DNA of 64,000 bases from Benincasa hispida (lineage: Eukaryota > Streptophyta > Magnoliopsida > Cucurbitales > Cucurbitaceae). The stretch lies in the NCBI RefSeq assembly GCF_009727055.1, contig NC_052350.1, forward strand, positions 43,930,655 to 43,994,654. Direction: 5' to 3'. The position numbers were made by a program, and so were the translations under genes. This document shows, in pieces, positions 24,929 to 36,577 of the stretch; within the stretch, counting starts at the first letter, position 1; each line of letters begins with the position of its first letter. A model generated the notes under the pieces. It did no database searches. It had not been told where the DNA came from and saw nothing but the letters and a program-made list of their open reading frames with translations.

Positions 24929-26058
24929 ACCACTCTTATTCTTCTAAGATAGGACATCTTTCATGAATTTAACATATTTTGGCATTTTCTCTAAGGCTTT
25001 AAAAGGTATGTTAATATGCAACTTCTTAAAAATTTCAAGAAATCTAGAAAATTGTGCATCTTCTTTCTTTTTCCTAAATCTTTGAGGATATGGAATAGAA
25101 TTAGGGACAAAGGGTAAAGAGTGATAATTTTTTATTTAGATTTTTCTTCAAGTTTCTCCTTTGTAGACTCATCATCAATAATGGATTCAATCTCCTCTTG
25201 AGTTGGTTCATCCTCATTCATAATATGCTCATTCAATTCTTTGTCAATTCTAAGTGTGATTGCTTTACATTCTTCTCTAGGATTTTTCTTAGGGAAACTA
25301 GGAAACTTACCTTTTTGCATGGTGTGCACAGCGAAAGCTACTTGACTCATTTGCATCTCCAAATTTTTTATGGATTTGTCATGGCTTTATATGGTACCCA
25401 AGATAGTATGAACTGAATTCTCCAAGGTAGATGTTTTCTCCTTGGTTGCCTTAATAAGGTCCATCATCAATTCCTGCAAAGATGGTTTCTTGTCTTGGTA
25501 AAAACCTGGAGGGGCCAAAAACATTCTTGTTATTTGAATACGAAAAATTTTCATGATTTCTCTAGGTGGTAGTGTGGGAGAATTTGTTGTTGGCCTCTAT
25601 ATTGTCCTCTATCCACATAATTAGCCATTTTAGTGTCTTAAAAGTCCCTAAGTTGTTGAGCTTCAGCTGCCTTAGTTGCTAAAGAGGCTATGGACAATGA
25701 ATTCTGTGCTTGATCTCATGCAGTAAATTTATTCAAATCATTAGTAATTATGGTCATTGAGCTTTAATAACACTTACCTCATCAACTTCATAAATTCTTG
25801 CTACTTTGTTGATGGAAGCCCTATCACTTGGCCAATTAGAGCTTGTAGAGGTCACATCCTTTAGTATAGTGTAAGCTTCTGTAGCATTTTTAGAGAAAAG
25901 AGATCCTCAGGCGTAGCATCTATAATGGATTTAGTATTACCATTCAACCCATTATAGAAAAATTGTATTTGCAATCAACTAGGGTATCCATGTTATGGGC
26001 ACTTCCTAAGGAGATCCTTGTACCTTTCCTAAGATTCAAATAATTGTTCATCCATTTA
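24929..26058 (-). pseudogene. Gypsy-1 gag C-terminal and linker remnant
   Basis: The most readable part, on minus at 25,132-25,362, contains QMSQVAFAVHTMQKGKFPS and NPREECKAITLRID, a signature of the gag-protease linker in Athila/Tat-type elements (normally NPxExCKAITLRSG). An acidic tail follows. Stops and frameshifts break the rest; the stretch at about 25,980-26,058 continues the gag domain out of frame. No intact protein can be proposed. Confidence 0.7.
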
Positions 26059-26591
26059 TTAAGAAAAAGAAACAATTTCAGACCTCAATTTAGAAGACTT
26101 GGTAGGAGGAAAATATTTATTCAAGAATGCTTGAGCTAGCTCCTCCCAAGTGGTTATGCTTTCTGATGGAATGGTCTCTAGCCAATCCTTAGCCCTATCT
26201 TTTAAAGAAAAAGGAAATAATCTTAGTCTAATTGCATCATTCGTCACTCCATTAATCTTAACTGTTCCACAAATTTCAAGAAAATATCTCAAGTGCTTAT
26301 AAGGATCTTTAGTGAGGCGTCCTCTAAAAGCAATATCCCTAGCCATTTGAATCACCCCGATTTTAGCTTCAAACTATTTCCATTGATTGGTGCCTCCACA
26401 ATTTTGGGTTGAGCAATAGGGAGAGATGTTTTGAAATAATCTCTAATTGCCTTCTCCTGTTCCTCGGCCATTTCTTCTTCAAATTCTTGCTTATTTCTAA
26501 TATTTCTCCTCAAGGTATGTTCAATCTCGGGGTCAAGAGGTAAAAGAAGGGTGCCTTTGTCACGGGGCATGCACAAGAGAAAACCAAACAA
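26059..26591 (-). pseudogene. Gypsy-1 gag, N-terminal and core domain
   Basis: Two overlapping minus frames carry the gag start and the core. The N-terminal region (26,352-26,591) reads CMPRDKGTLLLPLDPEIEHT and an acidic helix. The core (26,059-26,355) holds RLRLFPFSLKDRAKDWLETI and ITTWEELAQAFLNKYFPP, which is the retrotransposon gag domain. A frameshift near 26,352 separates them and another near 26,059 ends the domain. The gag start lies about 75-90 bp downstream of the primer-binding site. Confidence 0.82.
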
Positions 26592-26666
26592 GATTAGAAC
26601 AAAAAATAACCCTTAGTTTAGAATATCTCTAACTCTTAAAATACTAAACAAAAATTGTTATCTTGA

Positions 26667-26684
26667 TCCCTAGCAAAGGTGCCA
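26667..26684 (-). other. Primer-binding site, tRNA-Asp type
   Basis: On minus the sequence reads TGGCACCTTTGCTAGGGA. It matches TGGCGCCGTTGCCGGGGA, the tRNA-Asp complement used by Athila-like elements, at 14 of 18 positions. It lies six bases inside the LTR end at 26,691, as expected for a minus-oriented element. Confidence 0.8.
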
Positions 26685-26690
26685 CAAACT

Positions 26691-28185
26691 TGATATGGTG
26701 AGATTGTGTTGCATGCAAGTATACGTGGTCAAGTTATTATATCAAAATGGCTTGTAAAGTCGAGTATCTTCCTCTAGGATCAAGTTAACAGTTATTGTTT
26801 AGCTATCTCAGAATTGTGTCAATTTTAGTTAAGGAATCGAAATCAAGTTTGAATTTGTGGTTTTGTAAAACAATAAAAGGAAGCAATGAAAGAGTTTTGG
26901 AAATCTAAGAATAAGAGTGTTCTAGGGTATTGAATTTGTTAATCATTAGATCTATCTAGTCAATTTATGGAATCACGTATAGAACGTTATGCCTAAGTCT
27001 AGAAACATAAAACAAGATTACTTTCTCTCATAAATAACACATTCTCATACAACTTAATTGATAACTAAATCTCATGAAATCATATTAAGAAACAAGGCAT
27101 TAAGAATTTTCATCAACAACTTTCACTATTAACCTAATTATGAGCATGAAAGATTAATAATGATTTAATGATATAGGTCCGGTAAAACATTCAATCTCTC
27201 AATTAAACATTTATCCTAGCAAATCATTGATGACCTATCAACAAGAATGAAATACGATATCATTAAAAAGTAAAGAGTTCAAACAATATCCATGAAAAGA
27301 ACTAAAGATAATATAAATTCATAACAACTTCATCAATACCCTAAAACAAGAAAGTTTAGCCACTCATAGCTTGCACAAATATATTTTCATACATCAATTC
27401 AAGCATAAGATGTAGAGAAAGAAAAGGGAACTGAAGTAGAATCCTCTCGAAGATTTCTTTGATCTCTTGAATCATCCAAGCTCGCCTTGATCGTCACCTC
27501 GGGAACTCGAACATCCTTCAAAATATCCCTCTAATTCTCTAACTTTTTAGCATAAACTCTCTCTTTAGGTCAGAATATCATCCTTCGATCTTCCCTTTTC
27601 GGGTGTAATTTCTCTCTCAAATGCTGAAAGTCGACCAAAATAAACAGAGGAAGCAAAATTAGGGTATAAATCTTTTTTAAAATGCAGGATTTTTCATTTA
27701 TGGAAAGGCAACATTGCAACGCTGCTTGATGTTGCTGTAGCCTAAGGATGCACTCATTGTAGCGTAACGATGCTGCACCCTAACTCACGCGGCCTTTTCC
27801 ATCATCAGTCGTAGTGTAACAACGATACACTATAGCGTAGTGACACTTCAATTAGGGTAGCTACTGCTTTCCAGCATAATAGGGCAACGTAGCTACCCTA
27901 TGCTTTACATTATTCTTTTAGTGACTGACAAAAGATGACAGTCAGCAAATCTTCACATCTTCATATTTTCTTACTTATTTTTTCTCTCCCTTTGATTCAT
28001 TGCTCGATTTTGACTTCTTTAGGCATAATTTGGTCCTTTTTAGCTCACTTTGAGAATCTATTCTCTAACGTAAAACCTAAAAAACACTGGCAAACACATC
28101 AAATCTTATCAAATTATATCAAAAACCATCCTAAATCTAAGGTAAATAACACATATTTTGTGTGCGTTTCAATGCCCGCCCATCA
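26691..28185 (-). repeat. 5' LTR of gypsy-1 (Athila-like)
   Basis: The LTR has TGAT...ATCA ends, is 1,495 bp long, and lies directly beside the tRNA-Asp primer-binding site. In minus sense it starts TGATGGGCGGGCATTG, similar to the start of family C LTRs (TGATGACGGGC). Just beyond it (28,191 onward) chromovirus integrase begins, so this is an insertion junction; AGAGG at 28,186-28,190 would be one TSD copy. The 142-codon plus ORF at 27,935-28,363 crosses the LTR end and is not a gene. Confidence 0.75.
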
Positions 28186-28190
28186 AGAGG

Positions 28191-28527
28191 TGGGTAATGA
28201 AATCCATGTATACACTTTCCTATGGTCTAGCTGGCACGGGCAAGGGTTCAAAGAGCCCAACAATTTCCGCTTTCTCGATCTTGTCTTGATGGCATATAAA
28301 ACAAGTATTGGTGTATTACATGACGTCGTCTCTCATGTTGGGCCAGAAATAGCCCTTCTCTAACAATGCATAGGTTCTTTGCCAACCCGGATGCCACAGG
28401 GTATCATGGTACTCGTGTAGCAATTTCTTCCTCAAGTCTTTAGCTCTAGGAACATACAATAGAATGCCTCTAGTTAACAACAAATCTCCTTCAACCTATA
28501 ACTGTCTAGTCTTGCAAACTTTAGTTA
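28191..28527 (-). pseudogene. Chromovirus integrase: zinc-binding and start of core
   Basis: The minus reading gives KKLLHEYHDTLWHPGWQRTY, then EKGYFWPNM and NTCFICHQDK, the H2C2 zinc-binding domain of gypsy integrase. LPVPARPWESVYMDFITHL follows, with the first catalytic Asp. A TAA interrupts the zinc domain. The core breaks off at gypsy-1's LTR (28,186), so the second Asp, Glu and any chromodomain must lie left of gypsy-1, outside the window. Confidence 0.85.
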
Positions 28528-31442
28528 GGGTGTGAAGGGAACTGATGAAGGTCCCTACGGGGAAATGTGGGGATCGGTCCCAATTTTTTGTTTTCATAGA
28601 ATTTCAAATTACATAACAGAAAGATAAAATTATGTATTAACAAACTAAAATTACAGCATGCTTTTAGGGAATAAGAAGAAGGGAAGAAATTGGACTTACC
28701 CTTAAAGAACAACTTCTTCTCGAATTTCCTTGATCCACGAACACGAACACTTCGATCTCCAAAAATGAAAAACCCAAATGGGCACTACTACTTGAGAACC
28801 TTTTGTATTCTCTGGGAAATGAGAATTCAAGCAAGAGTTGTGGGCTTTACTTGAATTTAAGAGAGGAAGTAGAGAGATAAGAGGAGGAAGGGCAGAGAGC
28901 TCTCTGTAAAAAACTGAGGAAGATCGAAATGAAAACCTCAACCAACCACACCCCTCTGCATGATTGAATTGAGAGAATTAAGGGGAGGGAGACTAAAGAC
29001 CAATAGTTGCACTTTTCGCACTACAGATATATTTTCGTGTCATTGGATTATAACTAGTCAACAGTGTGATGACCCTTCATAAATTGCTCGTAAGTTACAG
29101 CTGAGCCAAATTATCGTTTGCCCGTGTAATTACATCTAACTCCTTAAGTACCACTAGTCCTTCTAATGAATAATAAGTCATAGTCCAACTATGACCAAGT
29201 CTCTTTCTGGCCAAGAGAGGGGTGGACCACATGTTCAAGCCTGGAATCAGCTCTTAAAGGAGCAATTTATCTACTTACCCCAACATTAGGGAAGATTGAA
29301 TTCCGTCTTGTGTAGCTGTGTTCTCAACTCCCCAATCAGACGAATCCCCAAAAATGGTAGGCATATTGAGTCGGCAATCTGGCCACTCTCACCCATACAA
29401 ATTTAAGGTCCGCCTTCATAAGCAGGAGTTCACAACTCACTCAAGTTCAAGTCATGTCACCTATTGGTCTCATCCTAATCTGTATATCCTTTAGTGAATT
29501 GTAAATCTCTATTTATTTAACGGTGTTATTGGAAAAGATCTCTTGACGAAGAGCATCCGTGAGCGGCATTCGGATCTTTTCGATTTCATCATGAGCGAAA
29601 TACAAACATATACAATCTAACATCAGTTATGCAAAATCACACTAACTAAAGGCATGCTTTGAAACAATAAAATTACAAGGAAAAGAGTACTTATTACCTA
29701 GTTGAAGACCCTCTTCAAGCTTTGGAACTCAAAACACAGCGGAAGAACCTCCACCCGTACTCTATCGCCCAGCAAAGCATCGGCTGCAGCAGCACGAACT
29801 GTCACGAACAAGTGAATAGCAGTGGAAGATGACAACCATCAAAATGGAGCCCTTGGTATTCTCAGAGTGAGAATCCAAAGTGTGGTCTTTGGTGAATTTG
29901 GTGAGAGGTAGGAGGAAAAGAAACTAATCGTGTTAGATGAATAAGCAAGTGGGAGAGAAAATGAGCTATCTACTAGCTAAATGCTAATCTTAGTAGAAGC
30001 TACATGATCGTGTAGGTTTTACTAAGCCATCATTTAGTAAAAGGTGACGATCATTTAGAAAACATGGCACACTATGCGATCGTTTAGGAAAGCTCTAAGC
30101 AAATCGTTTAGAAGCTAGCGTTGTCGATCCTGATTTAGGCACGAGGTGTATGATCGTTTGAGCGTTGAACGACTTTATTTATAGGCTCTCGACTATCGCG
30201 ATCGTCTACGTTTTCACACCTCATGCCATATTTTCCCTCCAAATCTATTGTAAAATGAAACTAATTTTCATTTTTATTTCTTCGGATTACCATGATAAGC
30301 CGAGGCGGCTGCTCCACTAACGCATGCTCCGAGAGAGTAATTTTAGGCCAAAATTATCATATAATTACATAAAATATAATCATATTATATTCTCTTACCA
30401 ATATAGTTTGAATATCACATATCTACCTAATAGTAATTTTCTCCTCTTACTTGATATTAAATCATATTTATATATCTAATTTCGCTCCAAAAATTATGTA
30501 TTTCATACATTTAGCCAATTATATATCATATATAAATTAACTATGTCAAATTATTATAATATATAATTGAATTCCTCTCTGTCAATTTGAACATTTCAAA
30601 TTAACACAAATACTGGATTCTGACTTTAATTCAAGCAACCCAGGGGACCTAATGGACCTATGGCTTGAAGCTCAACAGTTTCGTAAATAGCTGACTAAAC
30701 TCTTTAGCCACGAGATCCACCATCCGTATACTGTCAGGCATTTCCACTAAAGGACAATAGTTTGAACTCTTCTTACCATAGATATATTTATGTGTCCATT
30801 GGATATAACCAATCATGAGTACGATTGACCCTTCACAGATGCTCGTAAGTACAGTCTGGCCAATTTACTATTTTACCCGCTGTAGGTTACATCGATCACT
30901 TCTTAAGTACCAATTGATTCCTTTAATTGAACAATACAAACATAGAGTCCAACTATGTGTGAACACCTCTCAAGGCCAAGAGAGAAGGTGTGTGGGCGCC
31001 AATATCGTTCAAGCCCCAAGAAATTAGCCCTTAAGGGAGCTATCTATCTATTTACTCCTGTTCGGGGTAGGAGTGAATTCCATCTTGTGTAGCTGAGTTC
31101 CCAGCTCCAAATCAGACGAATCCCCAAATAATAGGTTTGAATCGGCAACTTGGCCACTCGGCCCCCATTACAAATCAAAAGACTGCCCTCAATGACAGGA
31201 GTTTTCCAATTCACTCAGGATTGAGATCATGTACCTATGGTCATCTAGTGGAAGTGAAGTCTCTGTCATGAACGATGTTTATATAACGAGACGTTAATAC
31301 TTCGTGGTCAGGTCTTATACAAACTCTTTGTATAGGATGCCCCCTACACGAATGATCAGATCAGACCATCTGTGACAATTCACAACACTTGTGACCATTC
31401 CCACAAAGCAGGTTGCATCTGTAGCGTTACCAGGATTAAGGT

Positions 31443-31467
31443 NNNNNNNNNNNNNNNNNNNNNNNNN
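31443..31467. other. Assembly gap (25 N)
   Basis: There are 25 unknown bases inside the inner family A LTR. The sequence right after the gap does not continue the LTR but restarts in the outer LTR. Confidence 0.99.
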
Positions 31468-31512
31468 TTGCTGACTCCCTCCCTTTAATTTAATTAAAAT
31501 CAATTTAATTTA

Positions 31513-31568
<56 letters not shown>

Positions 31569-32820
31569 ATATGTTATATCAAATATAACATATAACCTTA
31601 CATTTTTTATATTGTATCAAAATACAATATAACTATAGTTTTTAATTCTTCTCATATACTTGTGATTTTAATATAAATTACATTTATACTAAATTCAATT
31701 ATATGAATCTCATCTATATAATTAATATTTGAATCATATTCAAATATTTATATTTCCTCTCTCCATTTATGATACTTAACATAAATCATATTTATATTCA
31801 AATTTAATTATATGAACCTCATTTTATATAATTAGATTTGAATCACTTCGAATACTTAATTCTCTCAAAATAAATTTAATGTTATAATGTATCAAATACA
31901 TTATATTAATTATAACACATATAATTAATTTAATTAATCATTATCATATTAATCAACTTCCTCAATTAATTTGAACAATTCAAATTAATCTAAAATTTAA
32001 TTTCTCAATAATCCATGTTGAGCTACAGAAGGGGACCTATAGACCTGTGTTAGATTTGAAGCTCCAATTGGTACTTGGATATTAACTAAACCTTTAATTC
32101 AAATTATCCAACATCCATTAACTGTCGGTCACTCCACTAAAGACCAATAGTTTCACTTTTCGCACTACAGATATATTTTCGTGTCATTGGATTATAACTA
32201 GTCAACAGTGTGATGACCCTTCATAAATTGCTCGTAAGTACAGCTGAGCCAATTATCGTTTTGCCCGTGTAATTACATCTAACTCCTTAAGTACCACTAG
32301 TCCTTCTAATGAATAATAAGTCATAGTCCAACTATGACCAAGTCTCTTTCTGGCCAAGAGAGGGTGTGGACCACATGTTCAAGCCCTGGAATCAGCTCTT
32401 AAAGGAGCAATTTATCTACTTACCCCAACATTAGGGAAGATTGAATTCCGTCTTGTGTAGCTGTGTTCTCAAACTCCCCAATCAGACGAATCCCCAAAAT
32501 GGTAGCATATTGAGTCGGCAATCTGGCCACTCTCACCCATATAATTTAAAGGTCCGCCTTCATAAGCAGGAGTTCACAACTCACTCAAGTTCAAGTCATG
32601 TCACCTAGGTCATCCTAATGTTATCCTTAGTGAAAAATCTCTATTATTAACGGTGTTATAAAATCTCTGACGAAGAGCATCCGTGAGCGCATCGGATCTT
32701 TCGATCATCATACAAATACAACAATACAACAACATCAGTTATGCAAAATCACACAACTAAAGATGCTCTTGACAATAAATTACAAAAAACATACTAGAAC
32801 CCACTTGATCTCTCTCTTTT
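31468..32820. other. Probable false duplication beside the gap
   Basis: Positions 32,138-32,650 repeat 28,990-29,525 almost verbatim, including the outer-LTR block starting 'actaaagaccaatagt'. Then 32,655-32,800 repeats the insertion junction and first ~150 bp of the inner LTR with many dropped bases ('ctctgacgaagagcatccgtgagcg'). At about 32,821 the inner LTR resumes near its far end. This is what an unmerged overlapping contig would produce. Confidence 0.75.
31516..31565. repeat. (AT)n microsatellite
   Basis: About 25 uninterrupted AT dinucleotides lie about 50 bases after the N gap. A run like this is a plausible cause of the assembly break. Confidence 0.95.
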
Positions 32821-33480
32821 CCTCCTATATCCATATACTACAGACCATTTTGGTTATCACTCAAGACATGATCCACTTGTATGTCACCACATACATGCTT
32901 GAGTCACATACAGATAACTAGGGATTTTAAGTTTATTGTTTTGTGATAAAGCAAATAAAACATGCAACTGAGCAAAGTACAAGATGTGAAGTAAATATCA
33001 TATATTATACAACACAAGCGTTCGTACAAACTGTTTACAAACTATAGGACACAAAACTTTAGGGCATCAACCCCAACAGTTATATAATGAGTAATCATTT
33101 TGTAGTCTAATCTTATAAAAACTTTTTTGTATAGGATACCCCTGCTCACATGTCTCCACGTGAATGATCAGGATCAGATCATTTATAGCACTTTATGACA
33201 CATGTAACATCTATAAAGCAGGTCGTATCCGTAGTGTCACCAGGATAAGGTACCCAGCCTTATCCATCTACTACAAACCATTCAGGTTATCATTTAAACA
33301 TGATCCACCCGTATGTCTCTACATACATGTTTAAATTACATAAAATAACCTAGGATCTTAGTTTATTAGATTGAGTGCATGCTCATAAAATAACAATTAT
33401 TTTATTAATAAAATTTGTTTGTACAATGTTTACAAATTACGTGAATACAAGAGATTTAGGACGCCAATCCCAACAGGATG

Positions 33481-34426
33481 ATGACAGCTTGGGCGGAGGA
33501 GTCTCTCTGTAAGAACTCTTTGATGATGTCGTGCATTGACCAATCGATCTTACTTGCGTGAATATGGGCTAACATGCATAGGGCCACATGCTCGCCTTTC
33601 CGACTCAGAGCATCGACGACTTGATTACTTATCTCGTTCTTGTGTTCAAACTTGAAATTGAATTCAGTCAGGAATTCTTACCATCGAGCTTGTTTAGAAG
33701 TTAACTTGGCTAACTAAAGAATTGACAGATGATGGTCCTCATCACAAACAAAGACCCCAATAGATACTGCCTCCAGGCCTTTAGACAATAGACCACGACC
33801 ATCATCTCTTTCTCAGGAATCGTGTATCTTCTTTATGCATTATTGAGTTTTTTACTTCTATAGGCCATATGATGACCTTCTTGCATGAGGACACCTCTGA
33901 AGCCATACTCTAATGCGTCGATCTCAACTTCGAACAACTTTGACACGTCAACCAATCCAAAGATAGGGTTTCTTGTCATGGTCACCTTTAACTCTTCAAA
34001 TGTGGTCTGGCGTTCTACTGACCATTGGCAAATGATGCCTTTCTTCAGTAGTTCAGTCAGTAGGGTAGCTCTTCTTGAAAATCCTTCGAAAAATCAGCGA
34101 CAGTAATTAGTAAATCCTAAGAAGGAACGTAGCTCTATCATAAAAGCGGGGGCTCTCTACTCCTGGATAGCTTGCAACTTATCCTGGTCCTTTCCAATCT
34201 TTCCATATTCAATTACGTACTCCAGGAAGTTAATTCTTCTTTACACGAAAGCACATTTCTCTTTCTTGACATATAATTGATTTTGCACTAGCTTCTCAAA
34301 GACTAATCGGAGATGAATCTGATGTTCTTCCAGAATGAGACTGTAAACGACTATGTGATTGAGATAAACCACCATAAACTGATTAAGTACTCATGGAACA
34401 TTTGGTTCATCATGGTGTAGAATGTT
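33481..34426 (-). pseudogene. Chromovirus RT thumb and RNase H
   Basis: On minus, from right to left: PTTFYTMMNQMFHEY (RT, just after the FGL block that lies at about 36,580-36,600), GLTGYYCRFFEGFSRRA, GVLMQEGHHMAYRSKKL, and the RNase H end EHKNEISNQVVDALSRKGE. Stops are scattered through it. It joins 36,578-37,173 across a family A LTR (TSD GTGGG) and joins the integrase at 28,527 across 28,533-33,475. Confidence 0.85.
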
Positions 34427-34431
34427 GTGGG

Positions 34432-36572
34432 TGTTGGGGTTGATGCCCTAAAGTCTTGTGTCCTGTGGTTTGTAAACAGTTTGTACGAACACTTGTGTTG
34501 TACAATATATGATATTTACTTCACATCTTGATTTTGCTCAATTGTATGTTTTATTTTATTTACCATAAACCAATAAACATAAAATCCCTCGTTATCTGTA
34601 TGTAACTTAAGCTGTATGTGGTGACATACAAGTGGATCATGTCTTGAGTGATAACCAAAATGGTCTGTAGTATATGGATATAGGAAGGAAACCTTATCCT
34701 GGTAACGCTATGGATGCGGTCTGCTTTGTGGAATGGTCACAAGTGTTATGACTTATCACAGATTGGTCTGATCCTGATCATTCGTGTGGGGGACAAGCGA
34801 GTGGGAGCATCCTATGCAAAGAGTTTGTATAAGACTTGACCACGAAATGTTAACGTCTCGTTATATAACACCGTTCATGACGGAGACTTCACTTCACTAG
34901 GATGACCATAGGTAACATGACCTCAATCCTGAGTGAGTTGGGAACTAATGTCATTGAGGGCGGTCCTTTGATTTGTATGGATGCGAATGGCCAGGTCGCC
35001 GATTCAAACCTACCATTTTGGGGATTCGTCTTATTTGGGAGCTGGGAAATCAGCTACATAAGATGGAATTCACTCCTTCCCCGAGGTAAGGGTAAGTAGA
35101 TAGATAGCTCCCTTAAGAGTTGATTTCAGGGCTTGAACGATGTGGCGCCACACACCTTCTCTTGGCCTGAGAGGTGTTCACACATAGTTGGACTATGTTG
35201 TATTGTTCATTTGAGGAATCAGTGGTACTTAAGAAGTGAAATGTAACTACAAGGGCAAAACGATAAATTAGCCCAACTGTACTTACGAGCATCTGTGAAG
35301 GGTCATCGTACTCATGATTGGTTATATCCGATGGACGCATAAATATATCTGTGGTAAGAAGAGTTCAATTGTTGGTCTTTAGTGGAATGTCTGGCAGTTA
35401 ACGGATGGTGGATCTTGTGGCTAAAGAGTTTAGTCAGCTATGCACAGATCGTTGGAGCTTCGAGCCACAGGTCCATTAAGTCCCGTGGGTAACTTAGATA
35501 AAGTCGAGAATCAGTGTTTGGGTCAGTTTGAAATGTTCAAATTGACTAGAGGGAGTTTGATTATATATGATATAATTGAACTGATTAATTATATATGATA
35601 TAATTGGTTAAATGTATAAAATACATTATTATGGAGGAAATTAAATATAAATATGATTTATATCAAGTAGAGGAGAAAATACTATAGTAGATATGTGATA
35701 TCAAACTATGGGATAAGAATATAATATGATTATATTCATTAATTATTAAATTGGTTAATTATGAGATAATTGACCGTTTTATTCTCCTCAATCGTGCGTT
35801 AGTGGGAGCAGTCGTATTCGGTTATGGTAACCGATGAATAAAATGAAAATTGGTTTCATTTTGCAAAAAGTTCATAAATTCGCAATCGGTGTGAAAATGT
35901 AAACGATCACCTAGCTTGAGAGCCTATACGATAGTAGCTCATTGTCTAAACGATCGCATACCAGCGCCTAAACGATCACACGTCTATCCCTAAAAGATTG
36001 CTTAGCTTTCCTAAACGATCGCATAGCGTGCCACGTTTTCTAACGATCGTCTAACTTTTATTAAACGGTCGCTTAGTAAAATCTACATGATCGTGTAGCT
36101 TCATCTAAATGATAAGCATCCATGTTATACGATAGCTCTTTCTCTCCTACTTGCTTATCGTCTACACGATTTGTCTTTCCTCCTACCTCTACCAAATTCA
36201 CCAAAGACCACACTTTGGATTTTCACTCCGAGAATACCAAGGGCTTCAACTGGTGGTGTCGTCCCAAATGTTTACTTGTTTGTGACTATTCGTGTTGTTG
36301 TCGTTCGTGTAGACGATCGTGCTGTTGCAGCCGACTGATTTGCTGGCCGATAGTTCGTGTAGAGGTTCTTCCACTACTTTGAGTTCAACATTTAAAAGAG
36401 TCTTCAACTAGTATTAGAACTATTTCCTTTGTGTTTTATTGTTCGAAGTATGTCGTTAATTAGTGTTAATTTGCATAACTATCTGTTAGAATGTATGTGT
36501 TGTATTTTGGTCACAATAAAATTGGAAAGATTCGAATGCGCTCATTGATGCTCTTTAATAAGAGCTCCTTTA
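34432..36572 (+). mobile_element. Solo LTR, family A, reference copy
   Basis: It is flanked by GTGGG at 34,427-34,431 and 36,573-36,577. It starts TGTTGGGGTTGATGCCC and ends AAGAGCTCCTTTA (terminal CA changed to TA), and is 2,141 bp long. It is uninterrupted and therefore the best copy for comparing the others. It is the only family A copy in plus orientation here. The stretch 35,895-36,130 holds an array of AAACGATCG-type motifs. It splits the chromovirus RT between its FGL and TFxxMMN blocks. The ORFs at 34,902-35,099, 35,113-35,340 and 36,122-36,382 have no domain. Confidence 0.9.
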
Positions 36573-36577
36573 GTGGG

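Larger units (their letters stand above)
29530..33078 (-). mobile_element. Inner family A solo LTR containing an assembly gap
   Basis: A perfect TSD GTTAT lies at 29,525-29,529 and 33,079-33,083. The right end, CATCAACCCCAACA, is the reverse complement of the LTR start at 34,432. If the gap and the duplicated block after it (31,443-32,820) are set aside, 29,530-31,442 plus 32,821-33,078 gives about 2,171 bp, the normal size for this family. The region is unusually rich in one-base insertions and deletions compared with the other copies. Confidence 0.78.
28533..33475 (-). mobile_element. Family A-like LTR in chromovirus, hosting a second family A LTR
   Basis: It starts TGAAGGGAACTG and ends CCAATCCCAACA, with flanks GGGTG (28,528-28,532) and GGATG (33,476-33,480), a one-mismatch TSD. 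Chromovirus RNase H lies on its right and integrase on its left, so the host protein is continuous across it. Excluding the inner LTR only about 1.4 kb remains, short by some 0.7 kb; the missing stretch seems to be the block misplaced at 31,468-32,137. Confidence 0.75.

Noticed and set aside
27935..28363. 142-codon plus ORF
   Set aside because: It runs antisense to and across the junction of a gypsy LTR and chromovirus integrase, both clearly on minus.
36122..36382. Cys-rich 86-codon plus ORF
   Set aside because: It lies inside the family A LTR and is not conserved in the other copies at 29,770-30,000 or 4,386-4,560.
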